Below are positions 17,823 to 26,498 of a DNA stretch of 48,166 bases, in pieces; within the stretch, counting starts at the first letter, position 1; every line of letters begins with the position of its first letter. A program made the translations under genes and the position numbers. The notes beneath the pieces were generated by a model, which saw only the letters and a list, made by a program, of their open reading frames with translations, did not search any database and had not been told where the DNA came from. The DNA is from Bacteroidota bacterium (GTDB lineage: Bacteria; Bacteroidota; Bacteroidia; B-17B0; Aurantibacillaceae): contig JAFDYB010000017.1 in NCBI GenBank assembly GCA_018267655.1, forward strand, positions 1-48,166. The letters are read 5' to 3'.

Positions 17823-18701
17823 TTACTCAGCTTTTAATTCTTGTATTAAATTTTCATAGTACACACGCTTATTAGGGTGCTTAATCGCTAAAATTTCGTA
17901 AGCACGTTTTGCTTTTGATATACTGCCTTGCAAGGCATATATTTTTGCAAGTGTTTCAGTAACTAGTCCCTCGTCTTCAATTATACTGTCTTTTGCTTGT
18001 TTAAGGGAGTTAAATATTTTTTTATCTTCTTTTGGACGAATTGCTCCGGGATTGGTAGTTATAATTTTATCTAATATAGCGCGTTGTTTTTCTTTTTTTA
18101 TTACTGTTTCGCTAGGTTTGTTTTCAAGAGGAATTATTTTTTCTTTTTCAAAAACGGTAGTAGTATTTTTTTGCAATGCAATAAGCCAATCTGAAAAACT
18201 TTTTTCTGCCTTTTCAGGCAAAATATTTTCCTTTATTGGTTCAACTTCTTTTATTGAAATAGGACTCAATTCATTTAATTGTTTTTCAACAAGCGCATTA
18301 ATGACACTTTTTTCAATATCTATTTCTATTTGAGCCGTAATTGTCTCTTCGGTAGAAATAGTTTTTTCTATTTTAAAATCTATTTCGTCAACCGGCTCAT
18401 TTTTATTAGTTTCAGGAGATGGAGGAATAGTTATATTTTCAATAACAACTAGCGGGTTTTCTGTTTTTTCGGGGAGATGTATGATATTATACAGATGTGG
18501 GCGATTGCTTGACACTAACGCAGTTAAAGCTAAACTATTGGAATAATCTATCTGGTTGTATTTTTTTCCAGATAAAGTTAAAAGCACTGATGCAGCTTCA
18601 AAATAAGGAAAGCGCTTTACAATTTTTTTTAAAGACAAAGTGCTTTCGTTATTTAAATCTAGCGGATTGGTTACATATTTTAAAAATTGTGTTTTTTGCA
18701 T
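17823..18701 (-). CDS. TPR-like cytoplasmic protein, last gene of the T9SS-linked operon
   Basis: This 292-residue protein has no signal peptide. A helical N-terminal region (about residues 1-75, SLKKIVKRFPYFEAASVLL) is followed by a long charged, Glu/Lys/Ile-rich linker (90-225). The C-terminal helical pair (about 235-290, ETLAKIYALQGSISKAKRAYEILAI) looks like one TPR unit. Proteins of this shape are frequent in Bacteroidota and have no defined role. Its ATG overlaps the stop of the PorP/SprF gene by one base, so it is translated from the same message. Confidence 0.75.
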   Translation of the reverse strand: MQKTQFLKYVTNPLDLNNESTLSLKKIVKRFPYFEAASVLLTLSGKKYNQIDYSNSLALTALVSSNRPHLYNIIHLPEKTENPLVVIENITIPPSPETNKNEPVDEIDFKIEKTISTEETITAQIEIDIEKSVINALVEKQLNELSPISIKEVEPIKENILPEKAEKSFSDWLIALQKNTTTVFEKEKIIPLENKPSETVIKKEKQRAILDKIITTNPGAIRPKEDKKIFNSLKQAKDSIIEDEGLVTETLAKIYALQGSISKAKRAYEILAIKHPNKRVYYENLIQELKAE

Positions 18702-19708
18702 TAAAATTTAGGGCAAGTTACCAAAATTCTTCGAGTTCGCTTTTTGGGTTTTGACAATTCGTAAACTAAACTTATTTCATGAGCACCTTGTGTGTTGTTA
18801 ATGCCTAATGTGCTTATAGTTAAATCAAAACTATAACCTATTCTAATATTTCTGTCGGGTAATTCAAAACCAATTAAAAAGGCAATGCTTTCTCTACTAG
18901 GATAGCCTGGTTTATAGTGTTTAAAAGGTAAGCCGCGATACCAAATACCAAGATTAATAAAGTCTTTAAAATAATAGGCTCCTATATCAAGCTGATCGTA
19001 TTTAAGCTCATGACGGTAATTTACGCTTCCACTCACAAATTCTTCTAATTTTGTTTTCCCACTTCCCCGCGCTTTAATAATATATCTATAACCACCATGT
19101 ACACTAATTGACACTGGTAGTGGCTGAATATCTCCTACTAAACTAACATTAGGTTGGTTAATGTGTTTGGCAGAAAACCCTCCCCAAAAATTTTGAGAGT
19201 TAAATAATCCGCCTAGTGTAATGTCCATGTAATTTATAGGTACAATGCCGGATGCGTCTTTTGAAACGCTTGCACCTGTAATAAGCATGTCGTTAAATAT
19301 GAGTTTACTGTCATCAATTTTTTTTTGACAATAGGTAAAGCTTATTCCTCCACGCGCTTCAGAAAATTTACCAATTTTTACTCTATATGCGTAATTGCCT
19401 CCAAGCATGGTGGTGGTTAATCCTGCAGTGCCAGCTCGGTCTTGAAGTATTAATAATCCCACTCCGCTGTTTAATGCATTTAAATTATAATCGTAAGTTG
19501 CCATGTAGGTAGAGTATGTTTTATTTATTCCGGGCCATTGATTGCGATAGTTAAGTGTAAAGCGATGCTCGTAAGTTAAACCTGTAAAAGCCGGATTTAG
19601 ATATAAGGGTGCTGCGTAAAATTGTGTAAATTGAGGATCTTGCGCTTTTGCAAAAAACAAAATAAGAGTAAATATAATAAATAAATATGTTTTTTTCCAA
19701 CGCCTCAT
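18701..19708 (-). CDS. PorP/SprF family T9SS outer-membrane protein
   Basis: This 335-residue predicted outer-membrane beta-barrel starts with a signal peptide (TYLFIIFTLILFFAKAQDPQF). The line QFTQFYAAPLYLNPAFTGL is the hallmark of the family. Later strands include RIGYSFDLTISTLG and HEISLVYEL. SprF/PorP-like proteins are partners of particular T9SS cargo, especially type B C-terminal-domain proteins, and help them to the cell surface. It lies three genes into a unit headed by just such a cargo protein, so it is probably the dedicated partner. It overlaps the PD40 gene by four bases and the next gene by one. Confidence 0.92.
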   Translation of the reverse strand: MRRWKKTYLFIIFTLILFFAKAQDPQFTQFYAAPLYLNPAFTGLTYEHRFTLNYRNQWPGINKTYSTYMATYDYNLNALNSGVGLLILQDRAGTAGLTTTMLGGNYAYRVKIGKFSEARGGISFTYCQKKIDDSKLIFNDMLITGASVSKDASGIVPINYMDITLGGLFNSQNFWGGFSAKHINQPNVSLVGDIQPLPVSISVHGGYRYIIKARGSGKTKLEEFVSGSVNYRHELKYDQLDIGAYYFKDFINLGIWYRGLPFKHYKPGYPSRESIAFLIGFELPDRNIRIGYSFDLTISTLGINNTQGAHEISLVYELSKPKKRTRRILVTCPKF

Positions 19709-21258
19709 TCTTTTTTACTCAATTTAAAAATTATATCATTATTTTTTTTTTCATTAACTATTGGATCTATATCCACAACAATAGTGTTATATCCATCGCT
19801 TTCAACAATTGCTTTGTATGATTTAAGTGGGTTAATAGCTAAAATAAATTTACCGGTTGTTGTGTTAGAGTAATATATCCCATTAAACAGATTGCCTTCA
19901 TTGTCAAGTAAAGTTATTTTTACTTTTCCGGGGTCGGTACCTTTGTATGCATAACCTGATTTAACGATAACGTCATTGTCGTTAAAACGAGTATCTATTT
20001 CGTAAATATCTAAATTTCCGTAGCCGTCTTTTTTTATGGAGGAGTAATATCCTTTTAAACCATTTATATTAAGCGTAAAAAAAAGGTCGTTTCCTACATC
20101 GTTTATTGGGTATCCTAAATTTTCGGCTTTACTAAAATTATTGTTCTCTTTATCAAAAGTACTTTTAAATACATCGTATTCGCCCATGCTATTATGCCCC
20201 CTTGAGCTAAAAAATAAAGTAAGTCCGTCCGGGTGTAAGAATGGAGATTCTTCGTCGTACAGGGTATTAATATTTGGCCCTAAATTAAAGGGCAATGCCC
20301 ACTTACCATTTGGTAATTTTCGAACTCTATAAATATCTTTGCCGCCATAACCTCCCGGACGATTACTGGTGAAAAATATCTCTGATGTGTCGTTACTAAA
20401 ACAAGCGTGTGTTTCTATGTATTGAGAGTTTATTTCAATACCTAGTTTTAAGGGTTCTAACCATTTTCCGTTTTTATCTAAAGCGCTTGTCATTAAATCG
20501 CCATTAATAATGTCGTTGCTTGTTCTAAATAAAATCATGTGTTGAGCATCGGTGCTTAATGAAACGCAGGCGTCGTTAACTTCAGTGTTTAAAGGAGGGC
20601 CAATGTTTTTTGCTTCTTGCCAAATATCATTCTCTTTATTTGAAACATAAATATCTTCCAAATAATTATTATTAGCATCTTTTTTGTTTCCAGAACTGCC
20701 TTCTCTTCGCGAAGTGAAATACATTATTGTTTCGTCAATATTTAATACAGGCGAAAATTCAGCGTATTTTGTGTTTATAGCGCCGCCACTATTTTTAATA
20801 ACTGACCGATGAGGTTTTGCAATAAATTGTTTGCCGTTTTGGCAATAGTTTGCTAACAGTACAACATCTTCGTTTGAAACAGATTTTTTCTTTGCCGGAA
20901 AGGCTTGATATTCTTTTAATAATATTAAGGCCTCATCAAACAATTGTTGTTGATGTTTAATTTTTGCAAGATAAAATTTTGCATCGGGTAATTTTGATGC
21001 AGTTAAATTTTGTGTTAAAAATGAAACACTATCTATAGGATAAAACAATTTAAATGCACAAATGGCAGCGTTTATTCCGGCAGTTTCGTTATTAGAATCA
21101 ATGAGTATTATTTTTTTATAAGTACTCCATGCGCTTAAATACTGGTCGCCATCAAAGTAATATTGCGCTTCTTTAACAAGATGTTTAGTTTGTTTGTTTT
21201 GAGGAAATGCTAAAGCAGGTAGAATATAAAGAAGGAGTAGTGTTAGTTTTTTAGTCAT
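19705..21258 (-). CDS. TPR and PD40 beta-propeller protein, T9SS-linked
   Basis: This 517-residue protein has a signal peptide (LTLLLLYILPALAFPQN), a TPR-like helical region (about residues 25-130, with EAQYYFDGDQYLSAWSTYKK), and PD40/WD40-like propeller repeats (about 150-400: MYFTSRREGSSG, IFFTSNRPGGYGGKDIY, LFFSSRGHNSMGEYDVF, GYYSSIKKDGYGNLDIY). The C-terminal domain at about 410-517 is beta-rich. The architecture is that of PorE-like components but lacks the OmpA-type peptidoglycan-binding domain. A periplasmic scaffold role for the neighbouring PorP/SprF and cargo proteins is inferred. It starts three bases after the cargo gene and overlaps the PorP gene by four. Confidence 0.85.
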   Translation of the reverse strand: MTKKLTLLLLYILPALAFPQNKQTKHLVKEAQYYFDGDQYLSAWSTYKKIILIDSNNETAGINAAICAFKLFYPIDSVSFLTQNLTASKLPDAKFYLAKIKHQQQLFDEALILLKEYQAFPAKKKSVSNEDVVLLANYCQNGKQFIAKPHRSVIKNSGGAINTKYAEFSPVLNIDETIMYFTSRREGSSGNKKDANNNYLEDIYVSNKENDIWQEAKNIGPPLNTEVNDACVSLSTDAQHMILFRTSNDIINGDLMTSALDKNGKWLEPLKLGIEINSQYIETHACFSNDTSEIFFTSNRPGGYGGKDIYRVRKLPNGKWALPFNLGPNINTLYDEESPFLHPDGLTLFFSSRGHNSMGEYDVFKSTFDKENNNFSKAENLGYPINDVGNDLFFTLNINGLKGYYSSIKKDGYGNLDIYEIDTRFNDNDVIVKSGYAYKGTDPGKVKITLLDNEGNLFNGIYYSNTTTGKFILAINPLKSYKAIVESDGYNTIVVDIDPIVNEKKNNDIIFKLSKKE

Positions 21259-21261
21259 ACA

Positions 21262-24200
21262 TTATCTAATTAAAGTTACATCTCCTGTTTTATTAAATGT
21301 TTTTCCGTCAATAAATGTGGCATAAATTTTCCAAACGTACACATCTTGCGTACATAATTGACCCCTGTAATAACCGTCCCAGCCCTCATTCGGATTTTGA
21401 GTTTCAAATAAAAGTTCACCCCAGCGCGAGTATATACTTAATTTATATTTATCTGTGCCGCTTATAATTGGGTGAAAAATCTCGTTACTTAAGCTGCCTT
21501 GTAGGTATGTTGTTCCGCTGCTGCCACCTGAGTTGGGGGTAAAGGCGTTTGGAATTTGTACGTACGATTCGGGTATGGCAGTTATTGTTTGATACGAAGT
21601 ATCTTTACAGCCTTTATTGCTTATGGCTATTAATGTTATTGAATATGTGCCTGCTTGTACATAGGTGTGCGTTGTTGAAAAAGTATTGGCAACCCCTCCA
21701 TCGCCAAAACTCCAATTAAACTGAGTGGCACCTAATGATAAATTAGTGCATTGCGTAGATTGATTAGGAATAAAAACTTGCGAAGGATTTACTTGAAAAA
21801 GTGAAGTTGGTTTTGGAAACACTTTAATTGTTTTAAACACTGTATCGTAACACGCATAGGCATTGTTTGCAATTAATTGAATAGTGTATATTTTAGTAGC
21901 AGTGCCGGCATTTATATAGGTATTAATAACACTAGTTGTAATAGCTGTATTACCATCGCCTAAACTCCAGTTATAATTTGCAATACCCGCCGTTGCTGTA
22001 AGCAAAGTTTTTAGAGGAGCGCATCCGCTATCGGGGGAGGCTGTAATAAAAAAATGAGGTTTTGGATGAATAAATATGGAATTTGTTATACTGTCTTTAC
22101 AGCTTTGAGCGTTTGTTGCAATTAAAGTAACCGTGTAAGTTTGATTATTAGTACTATTGTTTATATACTGTTGATTAGGCGAAGTAAGTGTTGATGTTGC
22201 AGTATTTCCGAAATTCCAAAAATAAGAAACCCCTCCTTGCGAAGTATTTATAAAAGATAAATTTTTTGGCGAACAAGCAGGCGTATCAACATTAAACTGT
22301 GCTTTAGGTAAGGCAAATAAATTTACTGTTTGTGTTGCAGAGTCTTTGCAATTGTGTATTGTAGCAACAACTAATTTTACAGAGTAGCTTGTTGCCGAAT
22401 TGCCGGGGGTATTTATGTAATTTGTTGAAGGATTTAAGAGCGTGCTTGTTAGCGTGTTGCCAAAATACCAATAGTTTAAATTGTTTCCAATGCTTGTGTT
22501 TGTAAAGTTTACAGCTAAAGGAGAGCATCCTACTGAAGGAGTAAGTGCAAAGCCTGCATGAGATGCAGGGTAAATTATCGGATACCCGTAGGTTGTATCT
22601 AAACACCCAAAGGCGTTATACGCAGTTAAAGTTACTGTTGGTGTATAATTGGAGGTGCTTGTGTTTGTGTAAACATGCGTGGGATTTGAGGTAAAACTTA
22701 AAGGAGAGCTGTCACCAAAATCCCAAGTATAGCTTACTGCACCAAGCACAGGCGGGAATGTTACGTTAAGTGGCGTACACCCTGAACCCGGTACCATTGT
22801 AAATGAAAAAAATGGTTTTGGAAAAACTGAGATTGTTTTTTTTATAGAATCGCTGCAACCATAACTATTTAATGCTATTAATGTAATAGTGTTTGTTTGT
22901 AATAATAAAGTGTTGTTTGTGTATGTGTGAGAGGTATTTATTGAATTTGAATAAGCGCCATCGCCAAAATTCCAGGTATAACTTGTAGCACTAAGACTGG
23001 TGTTTGTAAAAGTTACAGGTAATGGTGAGCAACCTCCTGCTAAGTTTCCAGTAAAGTTAGAAACAGGCGTTGGATTAACGCTTATAATTTTATTAAGAGT
23101 ATCGCTACAGCCTGCTCCTGAAATGGCTACCAAGCTTATAGTGTAATTTTGCTGAAGTGAATTGCTTGAGTTAGTGTATGAGTAAATAGGATTTGTTTGG
23201 CTTGATGTTGCAAGCGGAATTACTCCAAAATTCCAATTGTAATTACTTGCGTTTTGTGAATTATTTGAAGGCGCAAAAATAAAAGGTGGACATGATACCG
23301 TTGGGGTAACTACAAAACTTGCTGTTGGCTTTACATTGGCCACTAATGTTTTAGTTATTGAGTCGGTACAATAAGCAGTTTTAGCAATAAGCAAAATGCT
23401 ATATGTAGCTGCTGCAGTATATGTGTGTGCCGGATTTGTTGCTGTTGAATTTGCTGATATATCACCAAACGACCACGTATAATTGGTAATAGCATTAGTG
23501 CCTGTTACAGTTGAATTGTTTGTAAATTGAATAATAGAGCCTACACAAGCAGAGGTGGGTGTAAAATTTGCGATGGGCTTTGGATATATTTTAATAGGCA
23601 AAATTTTTGTGTTTTTACACGTATTTGCTCCGGTTACTGTTAGCGATACATTAAACACCCCGGTAGTAGTGTAGTTTTGTGCCAATGGTGATTGAACAGA
23701 TGAGGTGTTACCATTTGCAAAATTCCAATTCCAGGCAACAGCACCTATTGAAGCGTCTATAAAATTAGCATTATTCAAATTATTGCAACCAACAGTAGGG
23801 CTGGCAACAAAATTAGCTGTTGGCGATGGTAGTATTGTAATTATAACTTGTGCTGTTGTACTACAAGCGCTTCCTCCGCCCGGAACGTAAGCAACTACTT
23901 GGGCTGTATAAGTACCCGAATTGGTGTAAGTAAAAGATTGCTGAACCCCTGAGCCAAGGTTTATAAATCCTCCTCCTGCACCAAAATCCCACAAATAAAC
24001 ATAACCCGCAGAGCTTGTGTTGGTAAATGTAATGCTAGTGTTTTGACATAAAGGAGCTGTAGGGGCCAATATACCAGCGGTTGGAGGCGGCACAATACTA
24101 ATTGAAATTACCGAGGTATCTACACCACATAAGTTACTATCGCGTAGCATTAGGGTGTATGTGCCAATTGCCGGGTACGCAATTGAGTATGGTGTAGTAG

Positions 24201-25026
24201 GGGGCCAAGGTTTCCAATTAATAATTGAGTCGTGTCCCTTTCCCCAATAATTACCAAAATTCCACCACTCTTGTCTTTGAAAAGTATTTCCTTGTGGCAA
24301 GCAATTACGATTTGTAGTGTTGGTAAATGTAAAAACATTATCAGGCCAACAACGGATATACTTATCTGGGGTAATGGCAGCATTATCTAAATCATAAATT
24401 TGAATTGGATTGTATGTTGCAATTGTGGTATTACCTTGGCTGCAGTAATTCCATGCTTTGAGTGTAACTTGGGTTTGACAGTTTACGGTACCCTTGTTGT
24501 AAGTATGTGTCACGGTTTGCCCAGCGTTAGTATATGAGTATAATGATAAGGGGGAGCCATCTCCAAAGTCCCATGAGAAGTGGGTAGTTGGGCTTACATC
24601 AGTACTTGAATTTATAAACTGCAGTGCCTTTGGTGCGCAAGCTTGAGTAACACCGCCTAAAGGAATTTGTATGGAAGCATTTACTGCTTTTTCCTGCACT
24701 ACTACACCGGTTAATGTACAATTTAATGATGGAATAATTAATGTTACAATAGAAGTATCTACTTGAGGAGTATAAGTATGATTAATAATTGTTCCTGATG
24801 AATAACCTGCGCCTACATAGTTTGGCGAGCCATCGCCCCAATTAATAGTAAAGGCACCCCAATTGCTGTTGGATTGAAAGTTTAAATTATATGAACCACC
24901 CGTGCAGCTTAACCAATAAGGTTGGGTAGTTAAATTCCCTAAGTAATCATAAATTTGAGGGCATTGTGCTTTAACTGTTATGTTGCAAACAAGCACAATT
25001 AGCAATATGTAAAGTCCCCTCCTCAT
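21262..25026 (-). CDS. PKD-repeat surface protein with T9SS type B sorting domain
   Basis: This 1254-residue secreted protein has a signal peptide (LYILLIVLVCNITVKAQC) and about 13 PKD-like Ig-fold repeats of roughly 85 residues, recognised by recurring WxFGDG-type motifs (FSWDFGDGSP, YTWNFGDGAYSN, FNWSFGDGGVAN). The C-terminal 100 residues (IPNAFTPNSGG, YSRWGELLFET, GWDGYYRGQ, DVYVWKI) form the gliding-motility/type B CTD used for T9SS export. Such proteins are cell-surface adhesins or filaments, as SprB in Flavobacterium; the exact role here is inferred. The start is 15 bases after the 3' end of rnpB. Repeats of similar DNA may vary in number between strains. Confidence 0.93.
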   Translation of the reverse strand: MRRGLYILLIVLVCNITVKAQCPQIYDYLGNLTTQPYWLSCTGGSYNLNFQSNSNWGAFTINWGDGSPNYVGAGYSSGTIINHTYTPQVDTSIVTLIIPSLNCTLTGVVVQEKAVNASIQIPLGGVTQACAPKALQFINSSTDVSPTTHFSWDFGDGSPLSLYSYTNAGQTVTHTYNKGTVNCQTQVTLKAWNYCSQGNTTIATYNPIQIYDLDNAAITPDKYIRCWPDNVFTFTNTTNRNCLPQGNTFQRQEWWNFGNYWGKGHDSIINWKPWPPTTPYSIAYPAIGTYTLMLRDSNLCGVDTSVISISIVPPPTAGILAPTAPLCQNTSITFTNTSSAGYVYLWDFGAGGGFINLGSGVQQSFTYTNSGTYTAQVVAYVPGGGSACSTTAQVIITILPSPTANFVASPTVGCNNLNNANFIDASIGAVAWNWNFANGNTSSVQSPLAQNYTTTGVFNVSLTVTGANTCKNTKILPIKIYPKPIANFTPTSACVGSIIQFTNNSTVTGTNAITNYTWSFGDISANSTATNPAHTYTAAATYSILLIAKTAYCTDSITKTLVANVKPTASFVVTPTVSCPPFIFAPSNNSQNASNYNWNFGVIPLATSSQTNPIYSYTNSSNSLQQNYTISLVAISGAGCSDTLNKIISVNPTPVSNFTGNLAGGCSPLPVTFTNTSLSATSYTWNFGDGAYSNSINTSHTYTNNTLLLQTNTITLIALNSYGCSDSIKKTISVFPKPFFSFTMVPGSGCTPLNVTFPPVLGAVSYTWDFGDSSPLSFTSNPTHVYTNTSTSNYTPTVTLTAYNAFGCLDTTYGYPIIYPASHAGFALTPSVGCSPLAVNFTNTSIGNNLNYWYFGNTLTSTLLNPSTNYINTPGNSATSYSVKLVVATIHNCKDSATQTVNLFALPKAQFNVDTPACSPKNLSFINTSQGGVSYFWNFGNTATSTLTSPNQQYINNSTNNQTYTVTLIATNAQSCKDSITNSIFIHPKPHFFITASPDSGCAPLKTLLTATAGIANYNWSLGDGNTAITTSVINTYINAGTATKIYTIQLIANNAYACYDTVFKTIKVFPKPTSLFQVNPSQVFIPNQSTQCTNLSLGATQFNWSFGDGGVANTFSTTHTYVQAGTYSITLIAISNKGCKDTSYQTITAIPESYVQIPNAFTPNSGGSSGTTYLQGSLSNEIFHPIISGTDKYKLSIYSRWGELLFETQNPNEGWDGYYRGQLCTQDVYVWKIYATFIDGKTFNKTGDVTLIR

Positions 25027-25041
25027 CTTTTATTTTTAAAA

Positions 25042-25403
25042 GCAAGTTTGTAAGCCGGGTTCTGTTTCATTTTGAGGTATAAATTCAAAATATATCTATC
25101 ATTTATCTATGCAGCCCACCCGTTGCAGGCACTGTAAACAGTGAAAAGCGGGCAGCTTTTGTTTACCTGCAACCTATTTGGCCTTACAACACCCGAGGTT
25201 TTCCAAATTAATGTATTACTGCATTAACTTGTGAGCTCTTACCTCACATTTTCACTATCACCGCAAAACGGCTACCTTGTTTCTGTGGCACTTTCTGTTG
25301 CATGGCTTTTTGCGCTATGCACCCCCCCTTATCGGGTGGCGGGTTGCCCTGTGTTGCCCGGACTTTCCTCCAAGTATTGCTACTCGGCGATAGACCAACT
25401 TGC
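25042..25403 (-). ncRNA. rnpB: RNase P RNA, bacterial type A
   Basis: Read on the minus strand, the 5' part carries GAGGAAAGTCCGGGC and the 3' part ACAGAACCCGGCTTAC, the universally conserved RNase P RNA blocks. The proposed ends pair exactly: 5' GCAAGTT with 3' AACTTGC (helix P1). The RNA processes the 5' ends of tRNAs with protein RnpA. A -7 element TATCTTTA ends three bases before the 5' end. There is no convincing terminator after the 3' end; the T9SS cargo gene begins 15 bases on. A reading frame on the plus strand across it is a shadow. Confidence 0.95.
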
Positions 25404-25406
25404 ATT

Positions 25407-25414
25407 TAAAGATA
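25407..25414 (-). promoter_or_regulatory. rnpB -7 element TATCTTTA
   Basis: On the minus strand TATCTTTA matches TAnnTTTG except the last base, followed by AAT and then the first base of helix P1. It serves as an internal ruler: transcription probably starts about four bases after a -7 element. Confidence 0.6.
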
Positions 25415-25453
25415 CAAAAAATAAAGATTACTAATACGATTTTTTTGTTCTGT

Positions 25454-26419
25454 TTACATAATGTTGTTTAACACGTCATAAATTGCTTCACTTTCGTTTA
25501 GTGTAACAAGTTTAATTCGGGTTTCTTTAAAGTTTGCTATTCCCTTAAAGTAATTGGCGTAGTGATTTCTCATTTCGAGTAAACCTAATTTTTCACCCTT
25601 CCACTCAATTGATTTTTGTAAATGTGTTTTGCAAACACTTATACGTTCTGCTATAGTAGGCTTTTCAGCTATGTGTTGATTGTTTAAGAATTGTTTTATT
25701 TCATTAAATATCCAAGGATAGCCAATTGCGGCTCGCCCTATCATTATGCCGTCAATGCCATATTTGTTTTTATACTCTAAAGCTTTTTGCGGACTATCAA
25801 TGTCGCCGTTTCCAAAAATTGGAATTGTTATTCTTTGATTATTTTTTACCCGAGCTATATGCTCCCAATTAGCGTTACCTTTATACATTTGAGCCCGTGT
25901 GCGCCCATGTATAGTTAACGCTTTAACACCAACATCTTGTAATTGCTCGGCAACCTCCATAATGTTTATGCTTGAATCGTCCCAACCCAAACGTGTTTTT
26001 ACTGTAACGGGCTTATTGGTTCCTTTAACTACAGCTTTTGTAAGCTTTACCATAAGCTTAATATCTTTTAAAACGGCTGCGCCTGCACCTTTGCAAACTA
26101 CTTTTTTAACGGGGCATCCAAAATTAATATCTACTAAATCAGGATTTGTTGTATCAACTATTTTGGCACTCATCTCCATTGCTTCTTCATCTCCACCAAA
26201 AATTTGAATGCCAATAGGGCGTTCGTAATCAAATATATCCAGTTTTTTTCGACTTTTTATAGCATCTCTTATTAAACCTTCGCTACTAATAAACTCTGTG
26301 TACATTAAGTCGGCTCCATGTAATTTACAAACGTATCTAAAAGGAGGGTCGCTAACATCTTCCATTGGAGCTAATAACAAGGGAAATTCAGGTAATATTA
26401 GATTTCCAATTTTTGGCAT
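25454..26419 (-). CDS. dusB: tRNA-dihydrouridine synthase, DusB-like
   Basis: Dus enzymes reduce specific uridines of tRNA to dihydrouridine using FMN and NADPH. The 321-residue TIM barrel begins MPKIGNLILPEFPLLLAPMEDVSD. It contains VDINFGCPVKKVVCKGAGAAVL with the catalytic Cys about residue 107, then KTRLGWDD, LTIHGRTRAQMYKG and IPIFGNGDI, the FMN-phosphate loop region. ATG 26419 is chosen because the alternative TTG at 26425 is the end of a TACCTTTG promoter element. It is just upstream of rnpB on the same strand, so two tRNA-maturation functions are adjacent. Confidence 0.94.
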   Translation of the reverse strand: MPKIGNLILPEFPLLLAPMEDVSDPPFRYVCKLHGADLMYTEFISSEGLIRDAIKSRKKLDIFDYERPIGIQIFGGDEEAMEMSAKIVDTTNPDLVDINFGCPVKKVVCKGAGAAVLKDIKLMVKLTKAVVKGTNKPVTVKTRLGWDDSSINIMEVAEQLQDVGVKALTIHGRTRAQMYKGNANWEHIARVKNNQRITIPIFGNGDIDSPQKALEYKNKYGIDGIMIGRAAIGYPWIFNEIKQFLNNQHIAEKPTIAERISVCKTHLQKSIEWKGEKLGLLEMRNHYANYFKGIANFKETRIKLVTLNESEAIYDVLNNIM

Positions 26420-26422
26420 GTG

Positions 26423-26430
26423 CAAAGGTA
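26423..26430 (-). promoter_or_regulatory. -7 element TACCTTTG three bases before dusB
   Basis: On the minus strand TACCTTTG, then CAC, then ATG 26419. It is a full TAnnTTTG match with the same three-base gap as recR, smpB and gmk, so the mRNA is probably leaderless. A TTTG 25 bases further upstream is too far for a standard -33 box. Confidence 0.6.
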
Positions 26431-26498
26431 AAAGAAAAGCAAAATATTTTTAAAACAAATATTTTTTACAATAGTTTATTGCATTTATCGTGTGGTAA

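Noticed and set aside
25231..25434. 67-residue frame on the plus strand
   Set aside because: It lies antisense to the conserved 5' half of rnpB, whose structure explains the sequence.
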